NCBI RefSeq assembly: GCF_007859075.1
Contig: NZ_VOAK01000020.1
Span: 310,001-374,000 of the forward strand
Direction of reading: 5' to 3'
From: Gemmobacter aquaticus
Lineage (GTDB): Bacteria; Pseudomonadota; Alphaproteobacteria; Rhodobacterales; Rhodobacteraceae
DNA length: 64,000 bases
The notes under the pieces were generated by a model that saw nothing but the letters and a program-made list of their open reading frames with translations, searched no databases and was not told where the DNA came from. The first letter of the stretch is position 1. Each line of letters opens with the position of its first letter. Below are positions 9,504-19,136 of the stretch, one piece after another. Made by a program: the position numbers and the translations under genes.

Positions 9504-10559
9504 TTATTCCAGCGGCCCCATCGGGGTGCCCGCGGCCACAGCGGCCTGCGTGGCGGCCAGTTCCGGGTCGGACACCAGACCATAGGCAGCCAGCGGGCCA
9601 TCGGGGCCAGCCATGTCATCCGACACGAAGAAGTCGATGTATTCCTGCAGGCCCGGGATCACGCCGAGATGCGCCTTCTTGACGTAGAAGTAGAGCGGAC
9701 GCGACACCGGGTATTCACCCTTCGAGATCGACTCGACCGAAGGCACGACGCCGTCGATGGTTGCCACTTTCAGCTTGTCGGTGTTGTTCTGGTAGAACGA
9801 CAGGCCGAAGACGCCGACAGCGGTCTTGTTGGCGGCAATGCGGGCCAGCGTCTCGGTGTAGTCGCCGTCGATGTCGACCGATGCGCCATCCGTGCGCAGC
9901 TCGAGGCACTTTTCAACGCTTTCTTTCTTCTTGGCGTCTTCGTCGGCACCGGTCGAAGCGGCCATGAACAGGTCATAGGCGCCGGTGGCCTTGCAGCCCT
10001 CTTCCAGCAGCTTCACGTCGAACACTTCGCGCGTGCCGTGCTTGGTGCCGGGGATGAAGGCAAGGATCGCCTGGGCGGGCAGGGCGGCGTTCACGTCGGC
10101 CCAGTTCTTGGCGGCGTTGGCAACCAAGGCGCCGTCCTTGGCGACATTTGCGCCGAGCGCATTGTACACGTCGGCCGGGGTCAGCGCGAAATCGGGGCCA
10201 GCGATATCCGAAGCGAAGACGATCCCGTCATAGCCGATGCGGACTTCCATGATTTCTTCGACGCCGTTCTGCTTGCAGAGGTCGATGTCCGACTGCTTGA
10301 TGCGCGACGACGAGTTGGCGATGTCGATGGTGTTTTCGCCCACGCCTTCGCACAGCTTCTTGCGGCCAGCGCCCGAACCGCCGCCTTCCACGACCGGGGT
10401 CGGGAAGTCGAAGTTCTCGCCGAAGGCTTCGGCCACGATGGTGGCATAGGGCAGAACGGTCGAGGAACCGGCGACCTGAACGTTGTCGCGCGCCATCGCG
10501 ACGGTGGCCGAGGCAGCGATTACAGCGATCGCAGAGGCGCTGAGTTTCATGGCAGACAT
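9504..10559 (-). CDS. pstS: periplasmic phosphate-binding protein PstS
   Basis: A 351-residue exported binding protein. The signal peptide (about 23 residues, ending AMA) precedes the mature start DNVQVAGSSTVLPY, whose GSSTV segment contributes to the phosphate site. GGSGAGRKKLCEG and SSSRIKQSD are further family motifs. It captures phosphate for PstCAB. First gene of pstS-C-A-B-phoU-phoB; the ATG at 10559 has GGAG six bases upstream. PhoB-type half-sites lie 70-110 bases upstream. Confidence 0.93.
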   Translation of the reverse strand: MSAMKLSASAIAVIAASATVAMARDNVQVAGSSTVLPYATIVAEAFGENFDFPTPVVEGGGSGAGRKKLCEGVGENTIDIANSSSRIKQSDIDLCKQNGVEEIMEVRIGYDGIVFASDIAGPDFALTPADVYNALGANVAKDGALVANAAKNWADVNAALPAQAILAFIPGTKHGTREVFDVKLLEEGCKATGAYDLFMAASTGADEDAKKKESVEKCLELRTDGASVDIDGDYTETLARIAANKTAVGVFGLSFYQNNTDKLKVATIDGVVPSVESISKGEYPVSRPLYFYVKKAHLGVIPGLQEYIDFFVSDDMAGPDGPLAAYGLVSDPELAATQAAVAAGTPMGPLE

Positions 10560-10891
10560 GGGTTGCTCCGATTTTGTCCGTCAACGGGGCGCGACCTTGC
10601 GCCCTTGGGCCGGGTGCTATCTGTCGGCTGTGACCCTTCTGTAAGATTTGTGTAACAGGTTTGTAAAATTGCCCCTTGGATGCACCATTTTCATCCTCTG
10701 TCAGCGTTCGCCAGAAGCCTTGCAACTTGCCCGCCAGAGGTGCCATTCCCCGTAGGAGCATGCATCACATTGACTTGTCGACCAAAAGCGGGACAATTGA
10801 TCGTATGGGGTCCCGCGAGCACCCCACGAGGCGCCAGCCGAAGATCGCGTTCACGCCCTGATTCCATCGAACCCAGAGGGGAGGAACGCAG
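10560..10891. other. 332-base divergent intergenic region pstS / chrB
   Basis: No gene is seen. The pstS-proximal part holds four PhoB-type half-sites (listed separately). The chrB-proximal part holds an unusually good ribosome-binding site (GGGGAGGAA just before the ATG at 10892). No chromate-operator repeat could be recognised. Confidence 0.6.
10629..10668 (-). promoter_or_regulatory. tandem Pho boxes (four PhoB half-sites) upstream of pstS
   Basis: On the plus strand the heptamers TGTGACC (10629), TGTAAGA (10640), TGTAACA (10651) and TGTAAAA (10662) recur at exactly 11-base steps, separated by four-base spacers. This is the geometry of PhoB sites (7-bp half-sites, one per helical turn). 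Four in a row make two adjacent Pho boxes 70-109 bases before the pstS start. Half-site orientation is ambiguous because TGTNACA-like units are nearly palindromic. Confidence 0.75.
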
Positions 10892-11728
10892 ATGCCTGCG
10901 CCTGATTCCATGACATGTGACAGACTCGCGAAACTGATCGGCACGCCCCGTGCCCCGATCGTGCTGGATGTGCGGCGCGCGGCGCTGCGCAGTGCCGACC
11001 CGCGGCGGATTGCATCGGCCCGCGCGCTTGATGAGGCAGATATTGCGCCCGATGCACTTGCGTCTTTGTCGCAGGGTCTGACGGGGCAGTCGGTCGTCGT
11101 TGCATGTGCTGCCGGTCACGCCCGAAGCCAGGGCGTTGCGGCCTGGTTACGCCAGCAGGGCGTGCAGGCCGAATACCTCGAGGGCGGGCATGAGGCGTGG
11201 ATCGCGTCAGGCCATATCACACATGATCCGACCGCGATTACCGCGCGCGACGGGCAGGGCCGCAGTCTGTGGGTGACGCGGTCACGCCCCAAGATCGACC
11301 GGATCGCCTGCCCCTGGCTGATCCGCCGCTTCATCGATCCGCGTGCGGTCTTTCTCTTTGTCGCTCCGTCCGAAGTGCTGGCGGTGGCCGAGCTATTCGG
11401 TGCGGCGCCATTTGACATCGAGGGCACATTCTGGAGCCACCGCGATGAGGGATGCACCTTTGACACGATCCTGACCGAGTTTGGTCTGTCGTCCCCGGCG
11501 CTGATGCGGCTGGCCGCCATCGTAAGGGGCGCCGACACCGCGCGCCCCGATCTGGCGCCGGAATGCGCGGGCCTTCTGGCGGCATCGCTGGGTCTGTCGC
11601 GGATGTATTCCGACGATCTGGCCCAGCTCGACGCAGGCATGTCACTTTATGATGCCTTTTATCGCTGGGCGCGGGATGCGACGGACGAGACTCATAACTG
11701 GCCTGTGAACAGCGGAAAGCAGAAATGA
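10892..11728 (+). CDS. chrB: chromate resistance protein ChrB with N-terminal rhodanese-like domain
   Basis: A 278-residue fusion. Residues about 5-110 look rhodanese-like (IVLDVRR at the start, active-site loop ACAAGHARS with Cys, then EGGHEAWIASG). Residues about 130-270 match the ChrB domain (RSRPKIDRIACPWLIRRFIDP region, FDTILTEFGL). ChrB proteins regulate or assist chromate efflux. It overlaps chrA by four bases (ATGA), so the two are translationally coupled. The start has a GGGGAGGAA ribosome-binding site. Whether the rhodanese cysteine acts in sulfur transfer or redox sensing is unknown. Confidence 0.85.
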   Translation: MPAPDSMTCDRLAKLIGTPRAPIVLDVRRAALRSADPRRIASARALDEADIAPDALASLSQGLTGQSVVVACAAGHARSQGVAAWLRQQGVQAEYLEGGHEAWIASGHITHDPTAITARDGQGRSLWVTRSRPKIDRIACPWLIRRFIDPRAVFLFVAPSEVLAVAELFGAAPFDIEGTFWSHRDEGCTFDTILTEFGLSSPALMRLAAIVRGADTARPDLAPECAGLLAASLGLSRMYSDDLAQLDAGMSLYDAFYRWARDATDETHNWPVNSGKQK

Positions 11729-13092
11729 AAGATACGCCTCAGTATCCGACACTGGCCGAAGCCGCGAAGGTCTGGGCGCGGATCGCGGCGCTGTCTTTTG
11801 GTGGTCCTGCGGGGCAGATCGCGGTCATGCACCGAATTCTGGTCGAAGAGCGGCGCTGGCTGGGGGACGGGCGGTTTCTGCATGCGCTCAACTTCTGCAT
11901 GCTTCTGCCGGGGCCGGAGGCACAGCAACTTGCCACCTATATCGGCTGGCTGATGCATGGGGTACGGGGCGCGCTGGTGGCGGGCCTGCTGTTCATCGCG
12001 CCGGGCGTCATCGCGATCATGGCGCTGAGCTGGGTCTATGCCGTCTGGGGCGATGTCGGGTTCGTCTCGGCGCTGTTCTTCGGATTGAAGGCGGCAGTTC
12101 TGGCCATCGTGTTGCAGGCGGTGGTCCGGGTCGGCAAGCGTGCGTTGAAGAATACTGCGATGAAGGCAATCGCTGCGGCATCCTTCGTCGCGATCTTTGC
12201 CTTTGGGGTGCCCTTTCCACTGATCGTGGCGGTGGCTGCCCTGATTGGCTGGGCGGGGGCGAAGGCGGGGCTTGCGGGGTTTCATGGCGGCGGCGGTCAT
12301 GGCTCGGTTGGCAAGACCCATGTGGATGACGCGGCGACCCTGCTGGGCGAAGAGCATGTCAATCTGACCGGCGCAACCCATGCGGGGGCGTTTCGCGCGG
12401 GGCTTGTCGCGCTGGTGCTGTGGTTGGTGCCGGTCGTGGCACTTGTGGTTCTGGCGCCCGACAGCGTGTTTGCTGACATCGCCACCTATTTCTCGAAGCT
12501 CGCCGTGCTGACTTTTGGCGGCGCCTACGCCGTGCTCGCATGGGTCGCGCAGGCGGCGGTCGGCACCTATGGCTGGCTGGAACCGGGCGAGATGCTCGAC
12601 GGTCTTGGCATGGCGGAAACCACCCCCGGTCCGCTGATCATGGTACTGCAGTTCGTGGGCTTCATGGGCGCTTTCCGCGAGGCGGGCTGGGCGATGCCCT
12701 TGGTCGCTGGCACTCTTGGCGGGCTTTTGACCACGTGGGTCACTTTCGCGCCCTGCTTTGCCTGGATCTTTCTCGGCGCGCCCTACATGGAGCGTCTGCG
12801 TGCCAATGCGGCACTCGCCGCAGCGCTTACGGCAGTGACAGCCGCCGTTGTGGGCGTGATCCTGAACCTGTCGATCTGGTTTGCCATCCATGTGGTCTGG
12901 CAGCAGGTCTGGCGGTTTGACGCGGGCCCGGTGTCGATGGAATTGCCTGTCCCCGGATCGGTCAACTGGCTGGCAGCGGTGCTATCGGTTCTGGCCCTGA
13001 TCGCGGTGTTCAGGCTGAAGCTAGGCATGGCGACCGTTCTGGGCGGTGCAGCGGCACTTGGGGTGCTGCTGCATCTGGCCGGGCTGATCTAG
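11725..13092 (+). CDS. chrA: chromate transporter ChrA
   Basis: A 455-residue inner-membrane protein of the CHR family, two-domain long form. The N-half carries FGGPAGQIAVMH and LPGPEAQQLATYIGW; the C-half repeats the pattern with FGGAYAVLAWVAQ and ETTPGPLIMVLQFVGFMGA. About ten to twelve membrane segments are evident. It exports chromate, possibly by proton exchange, and is coupled to chrB. It converges on pyrG with a 39-base gap. Confidence 0.93.
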   Translation: MKDTPQYPTLAEAAKVWARIAALSFGGPAGQIAVMHRILVEERRWLGDGRFLHALNFCMLLPGPEAQQLATYIGWLMHGVRGALVAGLLFIAPGVIAIMALSWVYAVWGDVGFVSALFFGLKAAVLAIVLQAVVRVGKRALKNTAMKAIAAASFVAIFAFGVPFPLIVAVAALIGWAGAKAGLAGFHGGGGHGSVGKTHVDDAATLLGEEHVNLTGATHAGAFRAGLVALVLWLVPVVALVVLAPDSVFADIATYFSKLAVLTFGGAYAVLAWVAQAAVGTYGWLEPGEMLDGLGMAETTPGPLIMVLQFVGFMGAFREAGWAMPLVAGTLGGLLTTWVTFAPCFAWIFLGAPYMERLRANAALAAALTAVTAAVVGVILNLSIWFAIHVVWQQVWRFDAGPVSMELPVPGSVNWLAAVLSVLALIAVFRLKLGMATVLGGAAALGVLLHLAGLI

Positions 13093-13131
13093 CCCGCCCG
13101 CATCGCGTGGGAATGACACCGCCGAAGGGCG

Positions 13132-14775
13132 TCAGACCAGACGGCTGACGCCCACTGCCGCGCGCACGAAATCGGCAAACAGCGGATGCGGGGCAAAGGG
13201 CTTCGACTTCAGCTCCGGGTGGAACTGCACGCCAATGAACCACGGATGGCCTTTGACCTCGACGATCTCGGGCAGCTTTCCGTCGGGCGACATGCCCGAG
13301 AAGATCAGCCCGCAGCTTTCCAGCTTGTCCTTGTAGCGGATGTCCACCTCATAGCGATGGCGGTGCCGCTCTTCTATCTGGGTGGTGCCGTAGACCTCGG
13401 CCACCTTTGATCCGGGCATCAGCGTCGCGTTATAGGCGCCAAGCCGCATGGTGCCGCCCTTGTCGTCGCCGACCTTGCGCTCCACCTTGTGGTTGCCCTG
13501 CACCCATTCCTTCAGGTGATAGACGACCGGAGTAAAGCGCTTGGCGCCTGCCTCGTGGTCAAATTCTTCCGATCCGGCATCGGTCAACCCGGCCAGATTG
13601 CGGGCCGATTCGATGACCGCCATCTGCATGCCAAGGCAGATGCCCAGATAGGGGATCTGCTTTTCACGGGCATAGCGGGCGGCCTTGATCTTGCCTTCGG
13701 TCCCGCGCTCACCAAAGCCGCCGGGAACGAGGATGGCCTGAAAACGCTCAAGATAGGGCGCCGGGTCCTCGCGCTCGAAGATTTCGCTGTCGATCCACTC
13801 GGCCTTCACCTTGACGCGGTTGGCCATGCCGCCATGGGTCAGCGCCTCGGCAATGGATTTGTAGGCATCTTCCAGCTGGGTGTACTTGCCCACGATCGCC
13901 ACGCGAACCTCGCCCTCGGCGTTGGTCAGGCGGTCCATCACGTCTTCCCAGCGGGTCAGATTGGGCTTGGGCGCGGGCTCGATGCCAAAGGCGTTCAACA
14001 CCGCCTGATCCAGCCCCGCGCGGTGATAGGCCAGCGGAGCCTCATAGATGGTCTTGAGGTCATAGGCGGGGATCACCGCGTCCTTGTGGACGTTGCAGAA
14101 GAGGGCGATCTTCTCGCGCTCCCGTTCCGGGATCGGGTGCTCGCTGCGGCAGACCAGCACGTCAGGTGCCAAGCCGATGCTTTGCAATTCCTTGACGCTG
14201 TGCTGCGTAGGCTTCGTCTTCAACTCGCCGCTGGCCGACAGGTAAGGCAGCAGCGTCAGGTGCATCAGGATGCATTCTCCACGCGGGCGTTCGTGGATGA
14301 ACTGGCGGATCGCCTCGAAGAAGGGCAGGCCCTCGATGTCGCCCACCGTGCCGCCGATCTCGCACAGCATGAAGTCGCACTCGGCCTCGCCGATGCGCAG
14401 GAAGTCCTTGATTTCATTCGTCACGTGCGGAACGACCTGGATCGTCTTGCCCAGATAGTCGCCACGGCGCTCTTTCTCCAGCACGTTGGAATAGATGCGG
14501 CCTGAGGAGATCGAGTCGGTCTTGCGCGCCGAAACACCCGTGAACCGCTCATAGTGCCCAAGGTCGAGATCGGTTTCCGCGCCGTCGTCGGTCACAAAAA
14601 CCTCGCCATGCTCAAAGGGTGACATGGTGCCCGGATCGACGTTCAGATAGGGGTCCAGCTTGCGCAACCGCACCGAATAGCCGCGGGCCTGCAACAGCGC
14701 GCCAAGTGCGGCCGATGCGAGCCCCTTGCCAAGCGAGGAGACGACGCCGCCGGTAATGAAGATGTAACGCGCCAA
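13132..14775 (-). CDS. pyrG: CTP synthase PyrG
   Basis: A 547-residue enzyme making CTP from UTP, ATP and glutamine. The N-terminal synthetase domain begins [19 protein letters not shown] and contains the [13 protein letters not shown] and GGTVGDIE motifs. The C-terminal class-I glutamine amidotransferase has the nucleophile Cys in LGICLGMQ and the His/Glu pair in GVQFHPE. Full length for the family. It follows secG on the same strand after a 162-base gap containing a hairpin. Confidence 0.97.
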   Translation of the reverse strand: MARYIFITGGVVSSLGKGLASAALGALLQARGYSVRLRKLDPYLNVDPGTMSPFEHGEVFVTDDGAETDLDLGHYERFTGVSARKTDSISSGRIYSNVLEKERRGDYLGKTIQVVPHVTNEIKDFLRIGEAECDFMLCEIGGTVGDIEGLPFFEAIRQFIHERPRGECILMHLTLLPYLSASGELKTKPTQHSVKELQSIGLAPDVLVCRSEHPIPEREREKIALFCNVHKDAVIPAYDLKTIYEAPLAYHRAGLDQAVLNAFGIEPAPKPNLTRWEDVMDRLTNAEGEVRVAIVGKYTQLEDAYKSIAEALTHGGMANRVKVKAEWIDSEIFEREDPAPYLERFQAILVPGGFGERGTEGKIKAARYAREKQIPYLGICLGMQMAVIESARNLAGLTDAGSEEFDHEAGAKRFTPVVYHLKEWVQGNHKVERKVGDDKGGTMRLGAYNATLMPGSKVAEVYGTTQIEERHRHRYEVDIRYKDKLESCGLIFSGMSPDGKLPEIVEVKGHPWFIGVQFHPELKSKPFAPHPLFADFVRAAVGVSRLV

Positions 14776-14900
14776 GGTCGGGACTCCCGTGTCAATCGTT
14801 TCGGATCAGGCGATTCGTCAAAGCAGAATCGCAGCACCACGGGAGTTGAGCCTTAGCCGGATTTCCGCCAAAGCGCAACAGATACCGCAAGATGCTGTTC

Positions 14901-14919
14901 GGCCCCGCGGCGCGGGGCC
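14901..14919 (-). terminator. GC hairpin after secG
   Basis: Inverted repeat GGCCCCGC / GCGGGGCC with loop GGC, 19 bases beyond the secG stop on the minus strand. No U-tract follows, so it may attenuate rather than end transcription into pyrG. Confidence 0.45.
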
Positions 14920-14937
14920 TAGAAATTGTGGTGGCGA

Positions 14938-15375
14938 TCAGTTGTTCGGCGCAGGCGTGGCCGGAGCGGTCTGCGTGGCGGGCTGCTCGGGCGCTGCGGG
15001 CGTGCCCTCGGCTGGCGCATCGGCGCGTGGCGGCGGCACAGGTGCGTCGGCGGTGGGCGGCGGAAGCAGGCTGCCCCCACCAAGCGGTGCCGTCGGCGTC
15101 GCCGGGGCGACCGGGGCCGAGCCTCCGATCTGTTCCACGACCGAGCTGCTGTCGGCCGAACGCGCTGCCAGAATGGTCAGCGTCAGCGAGGTGATGATAA
15201 AGCCGATGGCAAAGATCCAGGTCAGCTTGGTCAGCGCATTTGCGGCACCACGCGCAGAGATCGCGCCGCCGCCGCCGCCCATGCCAAGCCCGCCACCCTC
15301 CGACCGCTGCAACAGCACGACGCCGATAAGCAGAAGCGCAAGGATCAGGTGGATCGTAAGGATGACATTTTCCAT
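14938..15375 (-). CDS. secG: preprotein translocase subunit SecG
   Basis: A 145-residue inner-membrane subunit of the SecYEG channel. It has two membrane segments (about residues 3-20 and 52-70) around the family motif LLQRSEGGGLGMGGGG. The C-terminal ~65 residues are a low-complexity Pro/Ala tail, longer than in E. coli SecG (110 residues) but common in alphaproteobacteria. It precedes pyrG, a frequent alphaproteobacterial order. Confidence 0.93.
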   Translation of the reverse strand: MENVILTIHLILALLLIGVVLLQRSEGGGLGMGGGGGAISARGAANALTKLTWIFAIGFIITSLTLTILAARSADSSSVVEQIGGSAPVAPATPTAPLGGGSLLPPPTADAPVPPPRADAPAEGTPAAPEQPATQTAPATPAPNN

Positions 15376-15482
15376 GGGGCGGCCGTTCTTCCGTGCTGAC
15401 GCGCCTATCTAGGCGGAAGGGACAGCCCGCGCAAGCCCTGCTCTGCCCTCGACGCCACGCGGGCGCGATGACCCGGCCTAAT

Positions 15483-15552
15483 CTTTTCTTCTTTTCCCAA
15501 ATATCCTCGGGGGGAGGCCCGGAACGGGCCGTTGGGGGGCAGACAGCCCCCC
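15483..15552 (-). repeat. dispersed 3'-end element, copy B (behind the PNPOx-fold gene)
   Basis: Read on the minus strand: hairpin GGGGGGC/GCCCCCC, hairpin GGCCCG/CGGGCC, then CCCCCCGAGGATATTT and a purine run with AAAAGAAGAA. Layout and order match copy A. It starts 15 bases after the stop of the gene at 15567 and reads in that gene's direction. Confidence 0.75.
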
Positions 15553-15566
15553 GCGCGACGTCAGGG

Positions 15567-16277
15567 TCAGAGAACCCCCTTCTCATATAGTGCCTGCGTC
15601 TCTGCCAGTGCCTCGTCCAGACGCTTCCCTGTCGTATATGGGGCCAGATGGGCGGGATAGGCCTGATCCTCTGGCAAGATGGGTGATGCCAATGGCGCCC
15701 CGATCACGGTCTGCACGGGGATAACCCCGGCCCAGACCGGGTGGCTGCCGTCGATCTCGTCATCCCCCACATTCTCGGCGCGAACCTTGGCCGAGGCGGC
15801 CTCAATCTCCATCGCCACAACCGAGGTCGCCTTGATCTCCTGATCCGTCATGCTGCGCAATTCGGCATTTCGGCCGGGGTACAGCCGGTCGGTAATGGCC
15901 AGAAGTGCCCGGCGCTTCTCCGAAGGATCGTCAATCAACCGGGCGGTTCCAAAGACCATGGCGGAACGGAAGTTGCAGGAATGGTTGAAGGCTGAACGGG
16001 CCATGACCAGACCATCCAGATGGGTGACCGTCAGGCAGACCGGCGCCCCCTTTCCCTGCGCGCGCAGCATTCGGCTGGCCGAGGAGCCGTGCCAGAACAT
16101 CGTCTCGCCCTCGCGCCAGTGAATTGTCGGCGTGCAATAGGGCTGTCCGTCAATGACATAGGCCACATGGCAAAGCAGCGCGCTGTCCAGAATGGCGTGG
16201 ACGGCTTTACGGTCATACACCGCGCGCTTCGGGTTGCGCCTGATCCGGCTGATCGGGGTTTTCGCGTAGTCTTTCAT
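15567..16277 (-). CDS. pyridoxamine 5'-phosphate oxidase-fold flavin-binding protein
   Basis: A 236-residue protein of the Pyridox_ox_2 group. Visible segments are ILDSALLCHVAYVIDGQPYCTPTIHWREG at the flavin-binding N-half, FWHGSSASRM, and CLTVTHLDGLVMARS. Members bind FMN/FAD; several act as reductases or remain uncharacterised. It is transcribed divergently from a MocR-type regulator 63 bases away, so that regulator probably controls it. It is not the classical PdxH, which is shorter and has different conserved residues. Confidence 0.8.
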   Translation of the reverse strand: MKDYAKTPISRIRRNPKRAVYDRKAVHAILDSALLCHVAYVIDGQPYCTPTIHWREGETMFWHGSSASRMLRAQGKGAPVCLTVTHLDGLVMARSAFNHSCNFRSAMVFGTARLIDDPSEKRRALLAITDRLYPGRNAELRSMTDQEIKATSVVAMEIEAASAKVRAENVGDDEIDGSHPVWAGVIPVQTVIGAPLASPILPEDQAYPAHLAPYTTGKRLDEALAETQALYEKGVL

Positions 16278-16297
16278 GGCATCCTCACTTGATACGG

Positions 16298-16337
16298 ACC
16301 GGTCTATCGCAGTAGATTGGTCTGAAAGAGGTCCAAT
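16298..16337. promoter_or_regulatory. probable MocR operator between the divergent pair
   Basis: GGTCT occurs at 16301 and 16319 and GGTCC at 16330 (direct repeats). ATTGG (16316-16320) and CCAAT (16333-16337) form an inverted repeat, and GACCGGTC at 16298 is palindromic. MocR regulators typically use direct plus inverted repeats in the short gap to their divergent target, as here. The site overlaps the ribosome-binding region of the regulator gene, suggesting autoregulation. Confidence 0.5.
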
Positions 16338-16340
16338 TCA

Positions 16341-17744
16341 GTGAAAAGAATTCAGACCAATCTGCCGGATCTCTCTGGTATGGTTCCCGTGCTTCCCGAT
16401 CACGGGCCAAGGCCACGCGCGCTCTATTCCGCGCTGCGCCGGATGATAGAGGGGGGGCAGCTGCGTCCCGGTACGAAACTGCCGCCGACGCGCGAGCTGG
16501 CCGCGCAGCTTCAGATTGCGCGCGGTGCGGTGGTGACCGGCTATGAGACGCTGATCGCCGATGGCTTTGCGGTGGCGCGTGTGGGCGCGGGAACCTTTGT
16601 CGCCGATGCCGTGCCGCGGGTCGGGGAACAGCCTGCGCCAGTGGGTGCGCGCTTTGAAGCGTTGGATCTTCCAGGGGATCTCGGGCTCGCCTGTCCCGAT
16701 CCGGTCAGCCTTGCCGTGCTGCGACGGCTGATCAACCGCACACTTGCCCGCCCTCCAGAGAGCCTCTTTCACTATGCCGATCCGCGTGGCGGCCTGCGTC
16801 TGCGGACCGAGGTGGCCGAATACCTGCGCACGGCACGCGGCCTCAGGCTGCATGAGGCGCAGGTGATCCTGACATCTGGTACGCAAGGCGCGCTCGATCT
16901 GATCGCGCGTGCAGTGCTTGCTCCGGGCGATCGTGTATGGATGGAGGATCCGGGCTACCCGAGCGGCAAGGCCGCCCTGTCGGACCAGACCCTGATCCCG
17001 GTTCCGGTGGATGCGGAAGGGGTGGATGTGGCGGAAGGGATCGCCCGCGCTCCTGATGCCCGCGCGGCCTATGTCACGCCCTCTCACCAGTTTCCGCTGG
17101 GGGTGGTCATGTCGATGCGCCGCCGGCTTGATCTGCTGGCCTGGGCCGAGCGGCAGGGCGCGTGGATCATCGAGGACGACTACGATTCCGAGTTCCGCTT
17201 TGAAGGCGCGCCGCTCGCCGCCTTGCAGGGGATGGATGGGGCGGGCCGCGTCATCTACATCGGCACATTCTCCAAGGCGCTGATGCCCGGCCTGCGCGTC
17301 GGCTACATGGTGCTGCCGATGCCGCTGGTTGACCCAGTCCTGTCGTTGCGTCGCCGCATCGACCGCGCGCCCCCGGGCGTGATCGAGCCCGCACTGGCCG
17401 AGTTCCTCGCCTCGGGTGGCTTTGCCGCGCATCTGCGTCGCGCAAGGCGCAGAGTGCGGCTGGCGCGTGATGCGCTGGTGGCTGAACTGACGCAGGCTGG
17501 CCTTCCGGTCACGCCACCCGAACAGGGGCTGCATCTGACCTTGCGTCTGCCAGATGGGAGCAATGATCTGGAGGTCGCGGCCCGCGCCCGCACACACGGC
17601 TTTGGCGCCCGTGCACTATCCTCGATGTATCTGGGGCCAAAGCGGCCCGGCCTTGTCATCGGGTATTCCGGCCACACCCCTGAGGTGCTGTCACGCGCGG
17701 CGCGGCGCTGGCTTGATGCGGCCAAACCGGGCGATGCGACCTGA
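16341..17744 (+). CDS. MocR/PdxR-type transcriptional regulator (GntR HTH plus aminotransferase domain)
   Basis: A 467-residue fusion. The N-terminal GntR winged helix (about 20-90) contains LRPGTKLPPTRELAAQL. The C-terminal class-I aminotransferase-fold domain has LTSGTQGALDLIARAVL, EDDYDSEFR and the PLP-binding lysine in GTFSKALMPGLRVGY. Such proteins sense PLP or a PLP adduct and often control vitamin B6 or amine metabolism; the partner is the divergent flavin-binding protein. The start is GTG at 16341 with AGAGG ten bases upstream. Confidence 0.9.
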   Translation: MKRIQTNLPDLSGMVPVLPDHGPRPRALYSALRRMIEGGQLRPGTKLPPTRELAAQLQIARGAVVTGYETLIADGFAVARVGAGTFVADAVPRVGEQPAPVGARFEALDLPGDLGLACPDPVSLAVLRRLINRTLARPPESLFHYADPRGGLRLRTEVAEYLRTARGLRLHEAQVILTSGTQGALDLIARAVLAPGDRVWMEDPGYPSGKAALSDQTLIPVPVDAEGVDVAEGIARAPDARAAYVTPSHQFPLGVVMSMRRRLDLLAWAERQGAWIIEDDYDSEFRFEGAPLAALQGMDGAGRVIYIGTFSKALMPGLRVGYMVLPMPLVDPVLSLRRRIDRAPPGVIEPALAEFLASGGFAAHLRRARRRVRLARDALVAELTQAGLPVTPPEQGLHLTLRLPDGSNDLEVAARARTHGFGARALSSMYLGPKRPGLVIGYSGHTPEVLSRAARRWLDAAKPGDAT

Positions 17745-17840
17745 TCCCGACAACACCCATGCTTTGCGATTTTCCTCTGTCATCGCCGGGCCTCTCTCGA
17801 TATACGGTCGCGGGTTTCACTTTGCCGAAGGATAGCGGGC

Positions 17841-19133
17841 ATGGCCAATGTCGTCGTCGTGGGCGCCCAGTGGGGTGACGAGGGGAAGGGCAAGATCGTT
17901 GACTGGCTCAGCGAGCGGGCCGACGTGATCGCGCGCTTTCAGGGCGGACACAACGCGGGCCATACGCTCGTTATCGGCGGCAACGTCTACAAGCTGTCGC
18001 TGCTGCCTTCGGGTATCGTGCGCGGTGGCAAGCTGTCTGTCATCGGCAATGGTGTGGTGCTTGATCCCTGGCATCTGGTCACCGAGATCGCCAAGCTGCG
18101 CGGGCAGGGTGTCACCATCGACGCCGAGAACCTGCTGATTGCCGAGAATACCTCGCTGATCCTGCCGCTGCATGGCGAACTGGATCGCGCGCGTGAAGGT
18201 GCCGTGGGCGTCGCCAAGATCGGCACCACAGGGCGCGGCATCGGCCCGGCCTATGAAGACAAGGTGGGCCGCCGGGCGATCCGCGTGGCTGATCTGGCCG
18301 ATGCGGCAACGCTTGAGACCCGCGTGGACCGTCTGCTTGCGCACCATGACGCGCTGCGCAAGGGCCTGGGGATGGAGCCGGTTGACCGTGCAGGTCTGAT
18401 CGCGCAGCTCACGGAAATCGCGACGCAGGTCCTTCCCTTTGCCGCGCCGGTCTGGAAGGTTCTGAACGAGGCCCGTCGCGCGGGCAAGCGCATCCTGTTC
18501 GAAGGCGCGCAAGGCGCGCTGCTGGATGTGGACTTCGGCACCTATCCCTATGTGACCTCCTCGAACACGCTGGCGGGTCAGGCTGCGACCGGCGTGGGCC
18601 TCGGCCCGACCGCGATCGATTTCGTCCTTGGCATCGTCAAGGCCTATACGACGCGCGTGGGCGAGGGCCCGTTCCCGGCCGAACTGCACGACGCTGATGG
18701 CGAACGTCTGGGCGAACGCGGGCATGAGTTCGGCACCGTCACCGGGCGCAAGCGCCGTTGCGGCTGGTTTGATGCGGTGCTGGTGCGCCAGACCTGCGCA
18801 ACCTCTGGCGTTTCGGGCATCGCGCTGACCAAGCTGGATGTGCTCGACGGTTTCGAGACGCTGAAGATCTGCGTGGCCTATGATCTCGATGGTCAGCGCA
18901 TCGACTATCTGCCCACGGCTGCCGACCAGCAGGCCCGTTGCAAGCCGATCTACGAAGAGTTGGAAGGCTGGAGCGAGTCGACCGCAGGCGCCCGGAGCTG
19001 GGCAGAACTGCCCGCCGCCGCCATCAAATATGTGCGCCGCGTGGAAGAGTTGATCCAGTGCCCGGTCGCCATGCTCTCCACCAGCCCGGAACGGGACGAT
19101 ACCATCCTCGTCACCGATCCCTTCGCGGATTGA
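17841..19133 (+). CDS. purA: adenylosuccinate synthetase PurA
   Basis: A 430-residue enzyme joining IMP and aspartate with GTP, the first committed step to AMP. Signature elements are [13 protein letters not shown] at the N-terminus, [20 protein letters not shown] and the C-terminal GRKRRCGW loop. Full length. DUF2842 follows three bases downstream and probably shares the transcript. Confidence 0.97.
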   Translation: MANVVVVGAQWGDEGKGKIVDWLSERADVIARFQGGHNAGHTLVIGGNVYKLSLLPSGIVRGGKLSVIGNGVVLDPWHLVTEIAKLRGQGVTIDAENLLIAENTSLILPLHGELDRAREGAVGVAKIGTTGRGIGPAYEDKVGRRAIRVADLADAATLETRVDRLLAHHDALRKGLGMEPVDRAGLIAQLTEIATQVLPFAAPVWKVLNEARRAGKRILFEGAQGALLDVDFGTYPYVTSSNTLAGQAATGVGLGPTAIDFVLGIVKAYTTRVGEGPFPAELHDADGERLGERGHEFGTVTGRKRRCGWFDAVLVRQTCATSGVSGIALTKLDVLDGFETLKICVAYDLDGQRIDYLPTAADQQARCKPIYEELEGWSESTAGARSWAELPAAAIKYVRRVEELIQCPVAMLSTSPERDDTILVTDPFAD

Positions 19134-19136
19134 TCC

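Noticed and set aside
13489-14505. Long open frame opposite pyrG
   Set aside because: Antisense to a certain, full-length pyrG; no family features.
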